Source: Streptomyces sp. NBC_01232 (GTDB lineage Bacteria > Actinomycetota > Actinomycetes > Streptomycetales > Streptomycetaceae). From it: 64,000 nt of DNA. Of the stretch, positions 35,980 to 43,324 are shown piece by piece. Where the stretch lies: the NCBI RefSeq assembly GCF_035989885.1, contig NZ_CP108518.1, forward strand, positions 7,307,001 to 7,371,000, in the 5' to 3' direction. The notes under the pieces are model-generated. The model did not search any database and was not told where the DNA came from. It saw only the letters and a program-made list of their open reading frames with translations. How positions within the stretch are numbered: the first letter of the stretch is position 1; each line of letters opens with the position of its first letter. A program made the translations under genes and the position numbers.

Positions 35980-36348
35980 TCAGGGCCTGTACTCCGCCCA
36001 TGTCTTGGGGGTTTCCGATATGCGGACCGCTGAGATCTCCCGAAATCGCTCGGACCACACCGTGTAGATCCACATCGCCATGTTCTCGGCGGACGGGTTG
36101 CAGTCGGTGATAACGTCGTTCAGATGCCGGTGGTCAAGTTCTGCATCGATCCACTTCTTGAAGTCGGAGAGGTCGCCGTAGTCGCGCACGAATCCGGCGG
36201 TCGTCAGTTCGTTCACGGCGGCCGACAGCTCCAGTTGAACGATGTAGTTGTGGCCGTGCAGGCGCGCGCACTGGTGGTCCTGGTCCAGGTGATCCAGGCG
36301 GTGACTTGCTGAGAAGGCAAATTCCTTGGTGATGCGGAACACGAACAT
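35980..36348 (-). CDS. queD: 6-carboxytetrahydropterin synthase
   Basis: A 122-residue QueD of normal length. Zinc ligands His16 (FSASHRL), His31 and His33 (RLHGHNY), and catalytic Cys27 are present; HRHLND and PSAENMAMWI complete the family pattern. It converts dihydroneopterin triphosphate to 6-carboxy-5,6,7,8-tetrahydropterin. The ATG at 36348 overlaps the queC stop by one base (TGATG), so translation is coupled. Confidence 0.93.
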   Translation of the reverse strand: MFVFRITKEFAFSASHRLDHLDQDHQCARLHGHNYIVQLELSAAVNELTTAGFVRDYGDLSDFKKWIDAELDHRHLNDVITDCNPSAENMAMWIYTVWSERFREISAVRISETPKTWAEYRP

Positions 36349-37019
36349 CAGTCCCTTGCGTAGACGGTGGGGTCTTGAACGTTGGCCTTCTCGAATGAGG
36401 TCCGGCGGTCGTAGCAGGTCGCGCAGACCCCGCATTGCTCATCACCCCCGCGGAAGCAGCTCCAGGTCTCCTGCCACGGGACGCCGAGTGCTTCGCCGAG
36501 GAGGATGACCTTGTGCTTGGGCATGCGGATGAACGGGGCGATGACGGCGAGGTTTTCGGGGGCGAAGCCCGCACACGCCACGCGTTCCATCGCATTGAAG
36601 GCGGCGAGGAATTCTGCCGAGCAGTCCGGTCCGGTGTCGGCATCGCCGGCCACGGTGCCGATAGCAACGTTGTCAGCCCTCTCCGCCGCTGCCTTCGCGA
36701 AGGCGACGGAAAGAAGGATGACATTCCTGTTCGGCACCACGTTGACCACGCCGGATACTTCGCCGCCGTGGTCCGGCACCCCGACTTCGCTGTCGGTCAG
36801 CGCGTTGCCGGGAAGCAGTGTCCCGATCGAACGCAGATCGGTCACCTCGTGTGGTGTGTTGAGTCGTCGGGCCGTTCGCCGGGCGAACTCGTGCTCCTTG
36901 CGATGGCGCTGACCGTAGTCGATGGACAGCAGGGACAACCGATGTCCCTCTGCATGAAGATGGTGGGCGAGAACGACCGAATCCATCCCACCGGAAACGA
37001 CGGCGACTGTTCGATCCAT
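36348..37019 (-). CDS. queC: 7-cyano-7-deazaguanine (preQ0) synthase
   Basis: A 223-residue QueC. The PP-loop is SGGMDS (residues 9-14) and four zinc cysteines (188, 196, 199, 202) form CFRGGDEQCGVCATC. PNRNVILLS and GDADTGPDCS are further family blocks. It turns 7-carboxy-7-deazaguanine into preQ0 in two ATP-dependent steps. First biosynthetic gene after the SARP regulator, with AAGGAG before ATG 37019 and a candidate SARP box about 100 bases upstream. Confidence 0.93.
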   Translation of the reverse strand: MDRTVAVVSGGMDSVVLAHHLHAEGHRLSLLSIDYGQRHRKEHEFARRTARRLNTPHEVTDLRSIGTLLPGNALTDSEVGVPDHGGEVSGVVNVVPNRNVILLSVAFAKAAAERADNVAIGTVAGDADTGPDCSAEFLAAFNAMERVACAGFAPENLAVIAPFIRMPKHKVILLGEALGVPWQETWSCFRGGDEQCGVCATCYDRRTSFEKANVQDPTVYARD

Positions 37020-37114
37020 GCTCGTTTCTTCTCCTTGGTTCGGGGGAGGGGAGAGAATGTCCGGCCGCTCGGTGCGGACACGAGCTCTTCTCTCGCAGAT
37101 ACTCTCGCCGCATT

Positions 37115-37132
37115 GGCTAATGACGGACTAAC
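37115..37132 (-). promoter_or_regulatory. Candidate SARP binding site (heptamer direct repeat, 11-bp period)
   Basis: GGCTAAT (37115-37121) and GACTAAC (37126-37132) are direct repeats with a 4-base spacer, the 11-bp period typical of SARP operators. They lie in the 177-base gap between the SARP stop codon and the queC start, about 100 bases before queC. A -10-like TATCTG follows on the minus strand, though its distance is longer than usual. Confidence 0.5.
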
Positions 37133-37196
37133 GGGATGCTGTTCGTGGCGTTCCGGGACCACTCCCGCTTGCGGCGGGCGGTCTTTCGGGTCGTGG

Positions 37197-38051
37197 TTAA
37201 GCGGCGGGAGGGCAATTTCGCCGCTGGCCGGTCCGGTGGGCGATACTGCAGCAGCAGCCTGTGTCGTGCCCCGACCGCCGGCCCGGGTCCTGGTTCGCTC
37301 CCGAGTCACGCTGCCGCGGACTCGCGGTATTCGACCGGAGCACGGCGGCGTGTGTCTGCCGCAGTTTTGCTCCGGGATCAAGCCCGAGTTCCTCCGCGAG
37401 ACGCCTTCGTACGGCTTCGTACACCTCCAGGGCGTCGACCTGGCGACCCGCCGCGTGCAGACAGGCCATCAGCTGCGCTGCCAGGCCCTCACGCAACGGA
37501 TGCAGGCCGAGTGCGTCCCGAAGGCCCGCCACGGCCTCCGACGGCCTCCCGATACGGCGCAGGCGTTCGGCCAGCAACTCCCAGGCGTCCAGACGCGCGT
37601 CCTCCCAGGGGGTGGTGAGGTCATGCCAGGCGCTCGTTCCCGCTAGGTCGGGCAGCGCTTGTCCGCGCCACAGCTCGAGGGCCTCACGCAGGAGGCCGAT
37701 GGCCTTGGCGTCCTCGTCCTGCTCCGCGGCAGCCTGGAGCAGATGCGAGAATCGGTGCGCGTCAACCCTGTCGGCCTCGACGGCGAGTACGTATCCGGGC
37801 GGGCGTGTCTCGATGGACATGTCGGGGTTGAACAACTGCCGCAGCGCGGAGATGTGCCCGTGCACGATGGTGCGTGCATGCTTGGGAGGACCTCCCTCCC
37901 AGAGCACATCCACCAGCCGATCCAGTGGTACGACGCGATTCGCCTCCAGTGCCAGGAGGGAAAGGATCACGCGCCGCTTGCCGGTTGCGACCCGGAGGGG
38001 ATCCCCACTGTCGGTGATCAGTTCTACGGGGCCTAACACACGGACGTGCAT
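37197..38051 (-). CDS. SARP-family pathway-specific activator
   Basis: A 284-residue regulator from ATG 38051. The N-terminal winged-helix DNA-binding domain (MHVRVLGPVELI, then LLALEANRVVPLDRLVDVLW and ISALRQLF) is followed by the bacterial transcriptional activation domain from about residue 100 (DAHRFSHLL through EALELWRGQALPDL and GLHPLREGLAAQLM). The last 40 residues are polar and irregular. Size and order match ActII-ORF4-type SARPs, which switch on adjacent antibiotic operons by binding heptamer repeats near -35. It is the first gene of the minus-strand cluster and should control queC onwards. Confidence 0.9.
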   Translation of the reverse strand: MHVRVLGPVELITDSGDPLRVATGKRRVILSLLALEANRVVPLDRLVDVLWEGGPPKHARTIVHGHISALRQLFNPDMSIETRPPGYVLAVEADRVDAHRFSHLLQAAAEQDEDAKAIGLLREALELWRGQALPDLAGTSAWHDLTTPWEDARLDAWELLAERLRRIGRPSEAVAGLRDALGLHPLREGLAAQLMACLHAAGRQVDALEVYEAVRRRLAEELGLDPGAKLRQTHAAVLRSNTASPRQRDSGANQDPGRRSGHDTGCCCSIAHRTGQRRNCPPAA

Positions 38052-38334
38052 GGAGATGCCTTTCTTGAACCTCGTCTGGTACTGCGTGCACCGGACGATC
38101 GGTTGCCTGCATCGGGATTCGCGCACCCGTTGATGTCGGCAACCAGAGGTTTCGTCCACGCCTGACCCGGGTCCGACAGATCGATCCCTGCCCGGATCCG
38201 GGGCAGGACGACGTTCCCGAGCAGCCGGTGGTGGTGAGGTGCGGGTCATGGCTCGACACTCGCGGTGGGCGCCCGCGCTCGCGTCGGTAGCCTTCACCTA
38301 TACGACTTCCTGCGGTGATCCATGGGCGAACACG

Positions 38335-38490
38335 GATGTGCTGATCGGCCGTCAGGACGAGATGCGCAGGCTCGACGCCCTGCTCCGAGCGGCAGGGGAG
38401 GGCCGGGGCGCTCCTCTGGTTCTGCGTGGTGAGCGCCGGGCATCGGCAAGAGCGCGCTGCTGCGTCACCTGGACGGAGCCGCGACCGGAT
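38335..38490 (+). pseudogene. Fragment of a LAL-type (LuxR, ATP-binding) regulator
   Basis: One frame reads VLIGRQDEMRRLDALLRAAG, then GRGAPLVLRGE, the usual opening of large AAA/LuxR regulators. The Walker A continuation GIGKSALLRHLDGAATG lies in a shifted frame from about 38,440. The rest of the roughly 900-residue family protein is absent. A clear relic; the indel also destroys the P-loop. Confidence 0.65.
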
Positions 38491-38712
38491 GACCAAAGCG
38501 ACGGGGTCGTGGACCCCGGGCGGGACCGCGCTGGTGGGGCGCAGCTGCCACTGCGCCGTGCACACCGGCCGAGAATACTGCTCGCCGACGTGTCTCCCGA
38601 TGCACGGCCGCTACGGAGAACTGAGAGGAACCGGATAGTAGTTCCTCGGACCTGGCCTGCTCGGGCCGCTATCCGTTCGGCAGCGGTAGCCGACGGCCGG
38701 CAGCGGGCGCCG

Positions 38713-38743
38713 CGCCGGGGCCCAGGACGCCGGCGCCCCGGCG
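38713..38743 (-). terminator. Hairpin after the alpha/beta hydrolase
   Basis: Arms CGCCGGGGC (38713-38721) and GCCCCGGCG (38735-38743) with a 13-base loop, immediately beyond the hydrolase stop codon at 38745. Confidence 0.65.
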
Positions 38744-38744
38744 G

Positions 38745-39497
38745 TCACGCGCCCAGATCTGCCCAGAACTTCTCCAGGACGCCGGCCGCGGTGGCGGGGT
38801 CCTGGAGCATCCACCAGTGGCCCAGGCCTTCGAGGGGCTCCAAACGCGCGCCAAGAGTGGCGGCCACCACCTGTGAGGCAGGACCGTCGAACGGGTCGAG
38901 CGTCGGGTGGAGGACCAGGCCCGGAGTGCTGGTCGGTGACATCAGCTCCGTCCCCCAGCGTGCGAACGGATTGGGGGTCGCGGAGCGGTACAGCGCGAGG
39001 ACGGACGAGGCCATGGTCGCGTCGAAGCTCTCGCCCATTGCCCGGGCGTCGTCCTCGGGAGCGCCTGCGGCTCGCAGTTGGCCGGAGGCGCTGAGGGGAC
39101 TCGCGGGGTCGGTGTCCTCCAGAGTGGCGGTCGCCCACGCCTCCCCCGATACCGGTGTCTGCCAGAGCTGTGCGATGTCATGCCATACGTAGTCAGGGTG
39201 AAGGATGCCGGCGACATCCACGGACCAACTGCGCAGAGTGACACGGGACCTGGTGGCGATCCGTGCCACCAGGAGGCCTCCCCAGTCGTGTCCCACGAGG
39301 TCGATCGGGCCATCGAGCTCGTGCAGTTCCCCCTCCATCCACTCCACGTACTCGTCCATGGAAGAGCCGAATCCGTCGGGGAGGGGCGCACTGAATCCGG
39401 GAAGCCGCAGGGCGACCGAGGCGGTGCCCAGGCGGGCCCGCAGCCGGTCCCACAGATCACCGGTCTCGGGTACGCCGTGAACGAAGACTGCCGTCAT
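38745..39497 (-). CDS. Alpha/beta hydrolase with Asp nucleophile (epoxide hydrolase/dehalogenase type)
   Basis: A 250-residue enzyme from ATG 39497 (GAAGGAA upstream). FVHGVPETGDLWDRL contains the oxyanion loop, the nucleophile elbow reads GHDWGG (Asp in place of Ser), and GLGHWWML carries the catalytic His. The Asp elbow is typical of epoxide hydrolases and haloalkane dehalogenases. No signal peptide. The MarR regulator diverges upstream and may control it. Substrate unknown. Confidence 0.75.
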   Translation of the reverse strand: MTAVFVHGVPETGDLWDRLRARLGTASVALRLPGFSAPLPDGFGSSMDEYVEWMEGELHELDGPIDLVGHDWGGLLVARIATRSRVTLRSWSVDVAGILHPDYVWHDIAQLWQTPVSGEAWATATLEDTDPASPLSASGQLRAAGAPEDDARAMGESFDATMASSVLALYRSATPNPFARWGTELMSPTSTPGLVLHPTLDPFDGPASQVVAATLGARLEPLEGLGHWWMLQDPATAAGVLEKFWADLGA

Positions 39498-39866
39498 GAA
39501 AATTCCTTCTTCTTCGGGAGGCAACGGATGGCCGTGCAGGAGCGGCCCATTCGTGACAACGGCGGTATCGCGGAACAGGTTCACCAGGCCTCACACGGTG
39601 GACGACACCCCGGCACAGGCCGGTTCACGGGTTCGCACCGGCGCCCCGCCGCCGTCACGCACACCGGCACGGATACCCCCGTGCCGCGGTAGCGCCGACC
39701 CGGATCGGCTCGGCGTGCGGACGTACTGGTCGGGGCCCTGGGCCATGGGCCGTGTACCGGGTGTGGGCTTGGCCGGGGAGCGGGGTACTGAACCGACGGC
39801 TGCTCCGTGCCGTAGGAACGCTGAGGCCTGCGACCGTGCAGGCCGTCGGCAATGAGAGGAACGCCC
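39498..39866. other. Divergent intergenic region, hydrolase and MarR gene
   Basis: About 370 bases between divergent starts. I see no clear palindrome that would be the MarR operator, and no gene. Confidence 0.4.
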
Positions 39867-40340
39867 ATGACGCAGCCCCGATCGCCGGCGTTGACCGACG
39901 AGTGCGGCGTATCGCTCCGGGACGATCTCTCCTTCGCCCTGTACGTGGCGGCACGGGCGTGGGTCGGGCACTACCGCCCGTTCCTGGCCGAGCTCGGACT
40001 CACCTATCCCCAGTTCCTGGTGATGCAGGTGCTCTGGTCGCGCGGGCGGGTCACCGTCAAGGATCTGGGCGAGGAACTCGGCCTGGACTCCGGCACGCTG
40101 TCCCCCCTTCTGAAGCGACTGGAGGGCGCAGAACTGGTCGACAGACACCGCAGTGTCAGCGACGGACGCCAGGTGCAGGTGTCCAGCACGGAGTCGGGCC
40201 GCGCCGTGCGCGATCGCGCACGCCGCGTCGTGGAATCGGCCCAGCAGGCCCTGCGTTATCCACCGGAGCAGTACGACGCCCTCATCCCTGCCCTGCACGC
40301 GCTGACCGGGCGCCTGCGTGTGGGAACGCCCCCGGGGTAG
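39867..40340 (+). CDS. MarR/OhrR-family regulator
   Basis: A 157-residue regulator from ATG 39867 (AGAGGAA eight bases upstream). The winged helix is VTVKDLGEELGLDSGTLSPL followed by LLKRLEGAELVDR and the wing SVSDGRQVQV. The N-terminal FALYVAARAWVGHYRPFLAE and LTYPQFLVMQVLW blocks place it with OhrR. OhrR peroxide sensors have a reactive Cys right before FALY; here that position is Ser, and a Cys lies seven residues earlier (DECGVSL), so peroxide sensing is uncertain. It diverges from the Asp-nucleophile hydrolase. Confidence 0.85.
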   Translation: MTQPRSPALTDECGVSLRDDLSFALYVAARAWVGHYRPFLAELGLTYPQFLVMQVLWSRGRVTVKDLGEELGLDSGTLSPLLKRLEGAELVDRHRSVSDGRQVQVSSTESGRAVRDRARRVVESAQQALRYPPEQYDALIPALHALTGRLRVGTPPG

Positions 40341-40550
40341 CCCCGTCGCCCCGCCCTCGCCGGGGCTCTGGGAACGCCTCCCGCGCTCCCGCCCACGAAG
40401 GTCACCGCCGATCGAGTCGAGGCGGCGTACCGGAACGATTCCGTTGCCGCACGGCAGCCCGTAGGGTGGGACGGACTCCGGCGTCGCGTCACAGCGGACA
40501 ACCGACGTACCGGCCAGGACGGCGGCTGGATCGAAATTTCGGAGAGTCCT

Positions 40551-40796
40551 TTGGAATGCGAACGCGCCCGTACCGCCTTTGCCACTCAGATGCTCGGCGG
40601 TCTCGACGGACCGCAGCGCGAGTGTGTGGTCGAGCACCTGGACCGGTGCCCGTCGTGCCGTGCCGAGCGGGACGAGTTGTTGGCCCTTCTGCCGCTGCTC
40701 GACGCGGTGCGGCCCTACGAACTGGAGGGAGTGCCGGCTCCCGACCCCGAGCGGGCCGTGCGGGCCGCTCGCGAACTGGTGACTGACCGGGACTGA
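40551..40796 (+). CDS. Small zinc-finger (anti-sigma-like) protein
   Basis: An 81-residue protein from a TTG at 40551 (GGAGAG upstream). It has the zf-HC2 pattern: Cys3, then EHLDRCPSCRAE with His-x3-Cys-x2-Cys, and a helical tail. Such proteins are usually zinc-binding anti-sigma factors encoded next to an ECF sigma gene, but none is adjacent and there is no membrane helix. The frame upstream of TTG is open with no other start, so the true N-terminus is uncertain. Confidence 0.6.
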   Translation: MECERARTAFATQMLGGLDGPQRECVVEHLDRCPSCRAERDELLALLPLLDAVRPYELEGVPAPDPERAVRAARELVTDRD

Positions 40797-40829
40797 CCCC
40801 CTCAGGACCGGCCCTGCAGGGCGCGGCAG

Positions 40830-41048
40830 CCGAGCCGCTCCGTTCGGGATTCTCCAGGACGTCGGCCCCAGGGCCGGGAGGCTCATCGCCGCATAACCGT
40901 GCACGTAGTACGCGGCCAGGGTCGCACTCCGGTCCGGCCGCAGGGCCGGGGCGATATCTGTCTCCAGCGAGCCCTGTGACGCCGCGCCGAAATCGACGCC
41001 GGCCAGGACGGCCGCGGTGAACAGGGCGGGCAGGCTCACCAGGTGCAT
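40830..41048 (-). pseudogene. Fragment of an MFS transporter
   Basis: From 41,048 leftwards the frame reads LVSLPALFTAAVLAGVDFGA, then SATLAAYYVHGYAAMSLPALG, two helices typical of an MFS permease middle or C-terminal half. Both ends are missing. Its position head-to-head with the broken TetR gene suggests a former TetR-MFS efflux pair. Confidence 0.55.
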
Positions 41049-41099
41049 GCCTTCCCAGGACCCTGACGCTCCGAGCTCGCCAAAGCAACTGATGCGCTT

Positions 41100-41590
41100 G
41101 CGCGGCCGTCGGGTCGCCCCGAGCTGACCGTTCCCCTCGTCGCGACCGGGCCGGCGTCACGCCGTTCACCATTTGCCGCCGCTGGAGCGACCTGCAGGAA
41201 CTGCTGTCGGACGTCGCCGTCGAGCACCTCTGTGCGGACGCTCCGCCGGAGGACCACGGCCACTCGTCGGCGGACCTGGAGGGCTGGGCCGAACAGCTCC
41301 TGGAGGGTATGGGCTCTCCCGTGAGCCGTGCCCACATCCGTGACGCCCTCCGCGGAGACCCCAACGGCGACAACGCGGCGCAGTGCTCGGCCTACGCCGC
41401 GGAGCAGATCGGCATCGTGCTGGCCCGGGGGGAGTGCGGCGAAGTAGCCCGGACGTCGAGACGGTCATCGACCGGGTCGTGGCGCCCATGATGTACCGCA
41501 TCCCCTTCCGCCCCGGCGACCTCACCGCCGCCGACGCGCACCGGCTCGTACGGGAAGCCTGCACGGGTTCGGCGTGTCACGCCGACCCGC
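41100..41590 (+). pseudogene. TetR-family regulator broken by at least two frameshifts
   Basis: Pieces in order: ELTVPLVAT in one frame, RAGVTPFTICRRWSDLQELL through AEQIGIVLARGECGEV in the second (the helix-turn-helix end and ligand domain start), and PDVETVIDRVVAPMMYRIPF, then RPGDLTAADAHRLVREA in the third (TetR C-terminal domain). Breaks fall near 41,145 and 41,450. The extreme N-terminus is not recognisable. Either a pseudogene or several sequencing errors. Confidence 0.65.
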
Positions 41591-42035
41591 ACCGCGGTCG
41601 AGGTGAACCATCGTCTGCCTGTGCCCGTATGGGAGATGCCGGGCCCCGCCCCGCCGACAGGTGGATCCCGCCACCGAGCCCGGCCCGGATCGCGACGTCA
41701 TCCCCCGGCACGGCGCGAACTCTTCGGGGTGGCCGCGCCGATGAACGGACCTCGGCCGCCCGCGCTCCACAGGTGGTACGAGGGACACCGCCTCCCCCGA
41801 CGGGCGTCGCTGCGGAGCAGTGGCACCTCCGGTTGGCGGGAGGCCGTGGCGAACTGGACCATGTTGCGAAAGGGATGCGGGGCGCTGGGCTCTGCCGGCA
41901 CTCCCGGCCTGCCTGACGCGCTGTCAATACCCTCACGAGGGGCGCTGCCGTACTGGCCGCTGGTGCACTCCTCCTGACCCACAGCCAATTCGCAATGACG
42001 TCTTCTCCCTTGTCTCAGCGCGGTGTTGTCTCTGC

Positions 42036-42064
42036 TTGACGCGTCTATTCGCTTGATGAATAGT
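42036..42064 (+). promoter_or_regulatory. Promoter of the PadR-ABC operon, probably leaderless
   Basis: TTGACG (42036-42041) and AATAGT (42059-42064) have a 17-base spacer. Transcription would start near 42,071, at the GTG 42072 of padR. The dyad CTATTC-7-GAATAG (42045-42063) overlaps the -10 and could be the PadR operator. Confidence 0.55.
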
Positions 42065-42071
42065 GAGGGAT

Positions 42072-42608
42072 GTGTCCAACTCACACATCCTTCTCGGCCT
42101 GCTCGCGCCACACCCGCTGCACGGGTACGAGCTGAAGCGAGCGCACGACACCCGCCTGCCCAGCGCACGGCCGCTGGCCTTCGGGCAGGTGTACGCAACG
42201 CTCAATCGACTCGTCCGCGACGGTCTGGCCTGTGCGGCGGGCCACGACCGGGCCGGCGGGCCGGACCGCACGGCGTACGAAGTCACCGACGACGGCCGCC
42301 GGCTGCTCCTCGACTGGCTGGGTACGCCCGAACCTCCCGCTCCACACCTGTCGAGCGTCCTCCTCGCCAAGACGGTGGTCGCCCTGCTCGTCGCCGACGA
42401 GGCCGGTGCCCGCAGACACCTGTCGGGGCAACGGGCCGCCCACCTGGCGCGCATGCGTGAACTGACAGCGCTGAAAACCACCCCGGGCGCGGCCGTCGCC
42501 GATGTACTCGCCGCCGACCTGGCGATCGCCCATCTCGACGCCGACCTGCGGTGGATGCAGACCGCAACGGACCGCGTCGCCGACCTGCGCCTGGAGGTGC
42601 ACCGATGA
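42072..42608 (+). CDS. PadR-family transcriptional regulator
   Basis: A 178-residue regulator. I prefer the GTG at 42072 (the promoter predicts a leaderless mRNA starting there) over the GTG at 42063. The winged helix starts ILLGLLAPHPLHGYELKRAH and continues ARPLAFGQVYATLNRLVRDG. A C-terminal helical dimer domain follows. It overlaps the ABC ATPase gene by ATGA, so it is an autoregulated repressor of its own exporter operon, a common PadR-ABC-FtsX arrangement. Confidence 0.9.
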   Translation: MSNSHILLGLLAPHPLHGYELKRAHDTRLPSARPLAFGQVYATLNRLVRDGLACAAGHDRAGGPDRTAYEVTDDGRRLLLDWLGTPEPPAPHLSSVLLAKTVVALLVADEAGARRHLSGQRAAHLARMRELTALKTTPGAAVADVLAADLAIAHLDADLRWMQTATDRVADLRLEVHR

Positions 42609-43324
42609 TCATCGAAACACGGGCCGTGACGAAGTCGTACGGCCCGAGCCCGGCCCTGCGCGGCGTGTCACTCGTACTGCGGCAAGGCGAGATCGTCGCC
42701 GTCACCGGCCCCAGCGGCTGCGGCAAGTCGACATTGCTGCACCTCATGGCCGGGATCCTGCGACCGGACGGCGGGGAGGTCCTCTATCGCGGCGCCCGCA
42801 TCGACGACCTGGGCGAAGCCAGGCGCTCGCTGCTGCGCCGCACCGACTTCGGGGTGCTGTTCCAGTTCGGCCAGCTCGTGGCAGAACTTCCCGCGGTGGA
42901 GAACGTCGCACTGCCCCTGATGCTGGGCGGAACCGGTCGGCGGCAGGCGACGGCCCAGGCCGCGGACTGGCTCGATCGTCTCGGTGTCGCCGAGCTGGCC
43001 AAGCAGTTGCCCGGGGAAATGTCCGGCGGCCAGCAGCAGCGCGTGGCGCTCGCCCGCGCCCTGGTGACGGGACCGAAGGTGCTCTTCGCCGACGAACCCA
43101 CCGGTGCGCTGGACACCCTCGCCGGAGAGATGGTCATGGGCCACATGGTCCGCGCGGCCCGCACCCAGGGCACCAGCGTCATGCTGGTCACCCACGACGC
43201 CACGGTCGCCGCCTACGCTGATCGCGAGATCCGCCTGCGCGACGGCATGCTGGAAAGCGACGACGACGCCTTGATCGGATCGGCCTGGGGACACTCCGGA
43301 GCCGGGGCGGAGAACGGCCGGTGA
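42605..43324 (+). CDS. ABC transporter ATP-binding protein (LolD/MacB type)
   Basis: A 239-residue ATPase. Walker A GPSGCGKST near residue 37, Q-loop LFQFGQLVAELP, signature MSGGQQQRVALARAL, Walker B VLFADEPTGALD and switch His in VTHD are all intact. The sequence belongs to the class that pairs with FtsX-like permeases to extrude lipids, peptides or antibiotics mechanically. Coupled to padR upstream (ATGA) and to the permease downstream (4-base overlap). Confidence 0.93.
   Translation: MIIETRAVTKSYGPSPALRGVSLVLRQGEIVAVTGPSGCGKSTLLHLMAGILRPDGGEVLYRGARIDDLGEARRSLLRRTDFGVLFQFGQLVAELPAVENVALPLMLGGTGRRQATAQAADWLDRLGVAELAKQLPGEMSGGQQQRVALARALVTGPKVLFADEPTGALDTLAGEMVMGHMVRAARTQGTSVMLVTHDATVAAYADREIRLRDGMLESDDDALIGSAWGHSGAGAENGR

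Larger units (their letters stand above)
38052..38744. other. Gene-poor right border of the cluster with a regulator relic
   Basis: About 690 bases. It holds the SARP promoter region, the short LuxR/LAL-like remnant at 38,335-38,490 and the hydrolase terminator at 38,713-38,743. Nothing else coding is recognised. Confidence 0.5.
40797..42035. other. 1.2-kb decayed region
   Basis: No intact gene. The minus strand from 40,830 to 41,048 carries a piece of an MFS transporter and the plus strand from about 41,100 to 41,590 a TetR regulator broken by frameshifts; see those entries. From 41,600 to 42,035 I see nothing recognisable. Confidence 0.6.

Noticed and set aside
37020..37196. preQ1/preQ0 riboswitch upstream of queC
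   Set aside because: I see no preQ1-type pseudoknot pattern; preQ1 riboswitches are not expected in this lineage, and the SARP repeats explain the region better.
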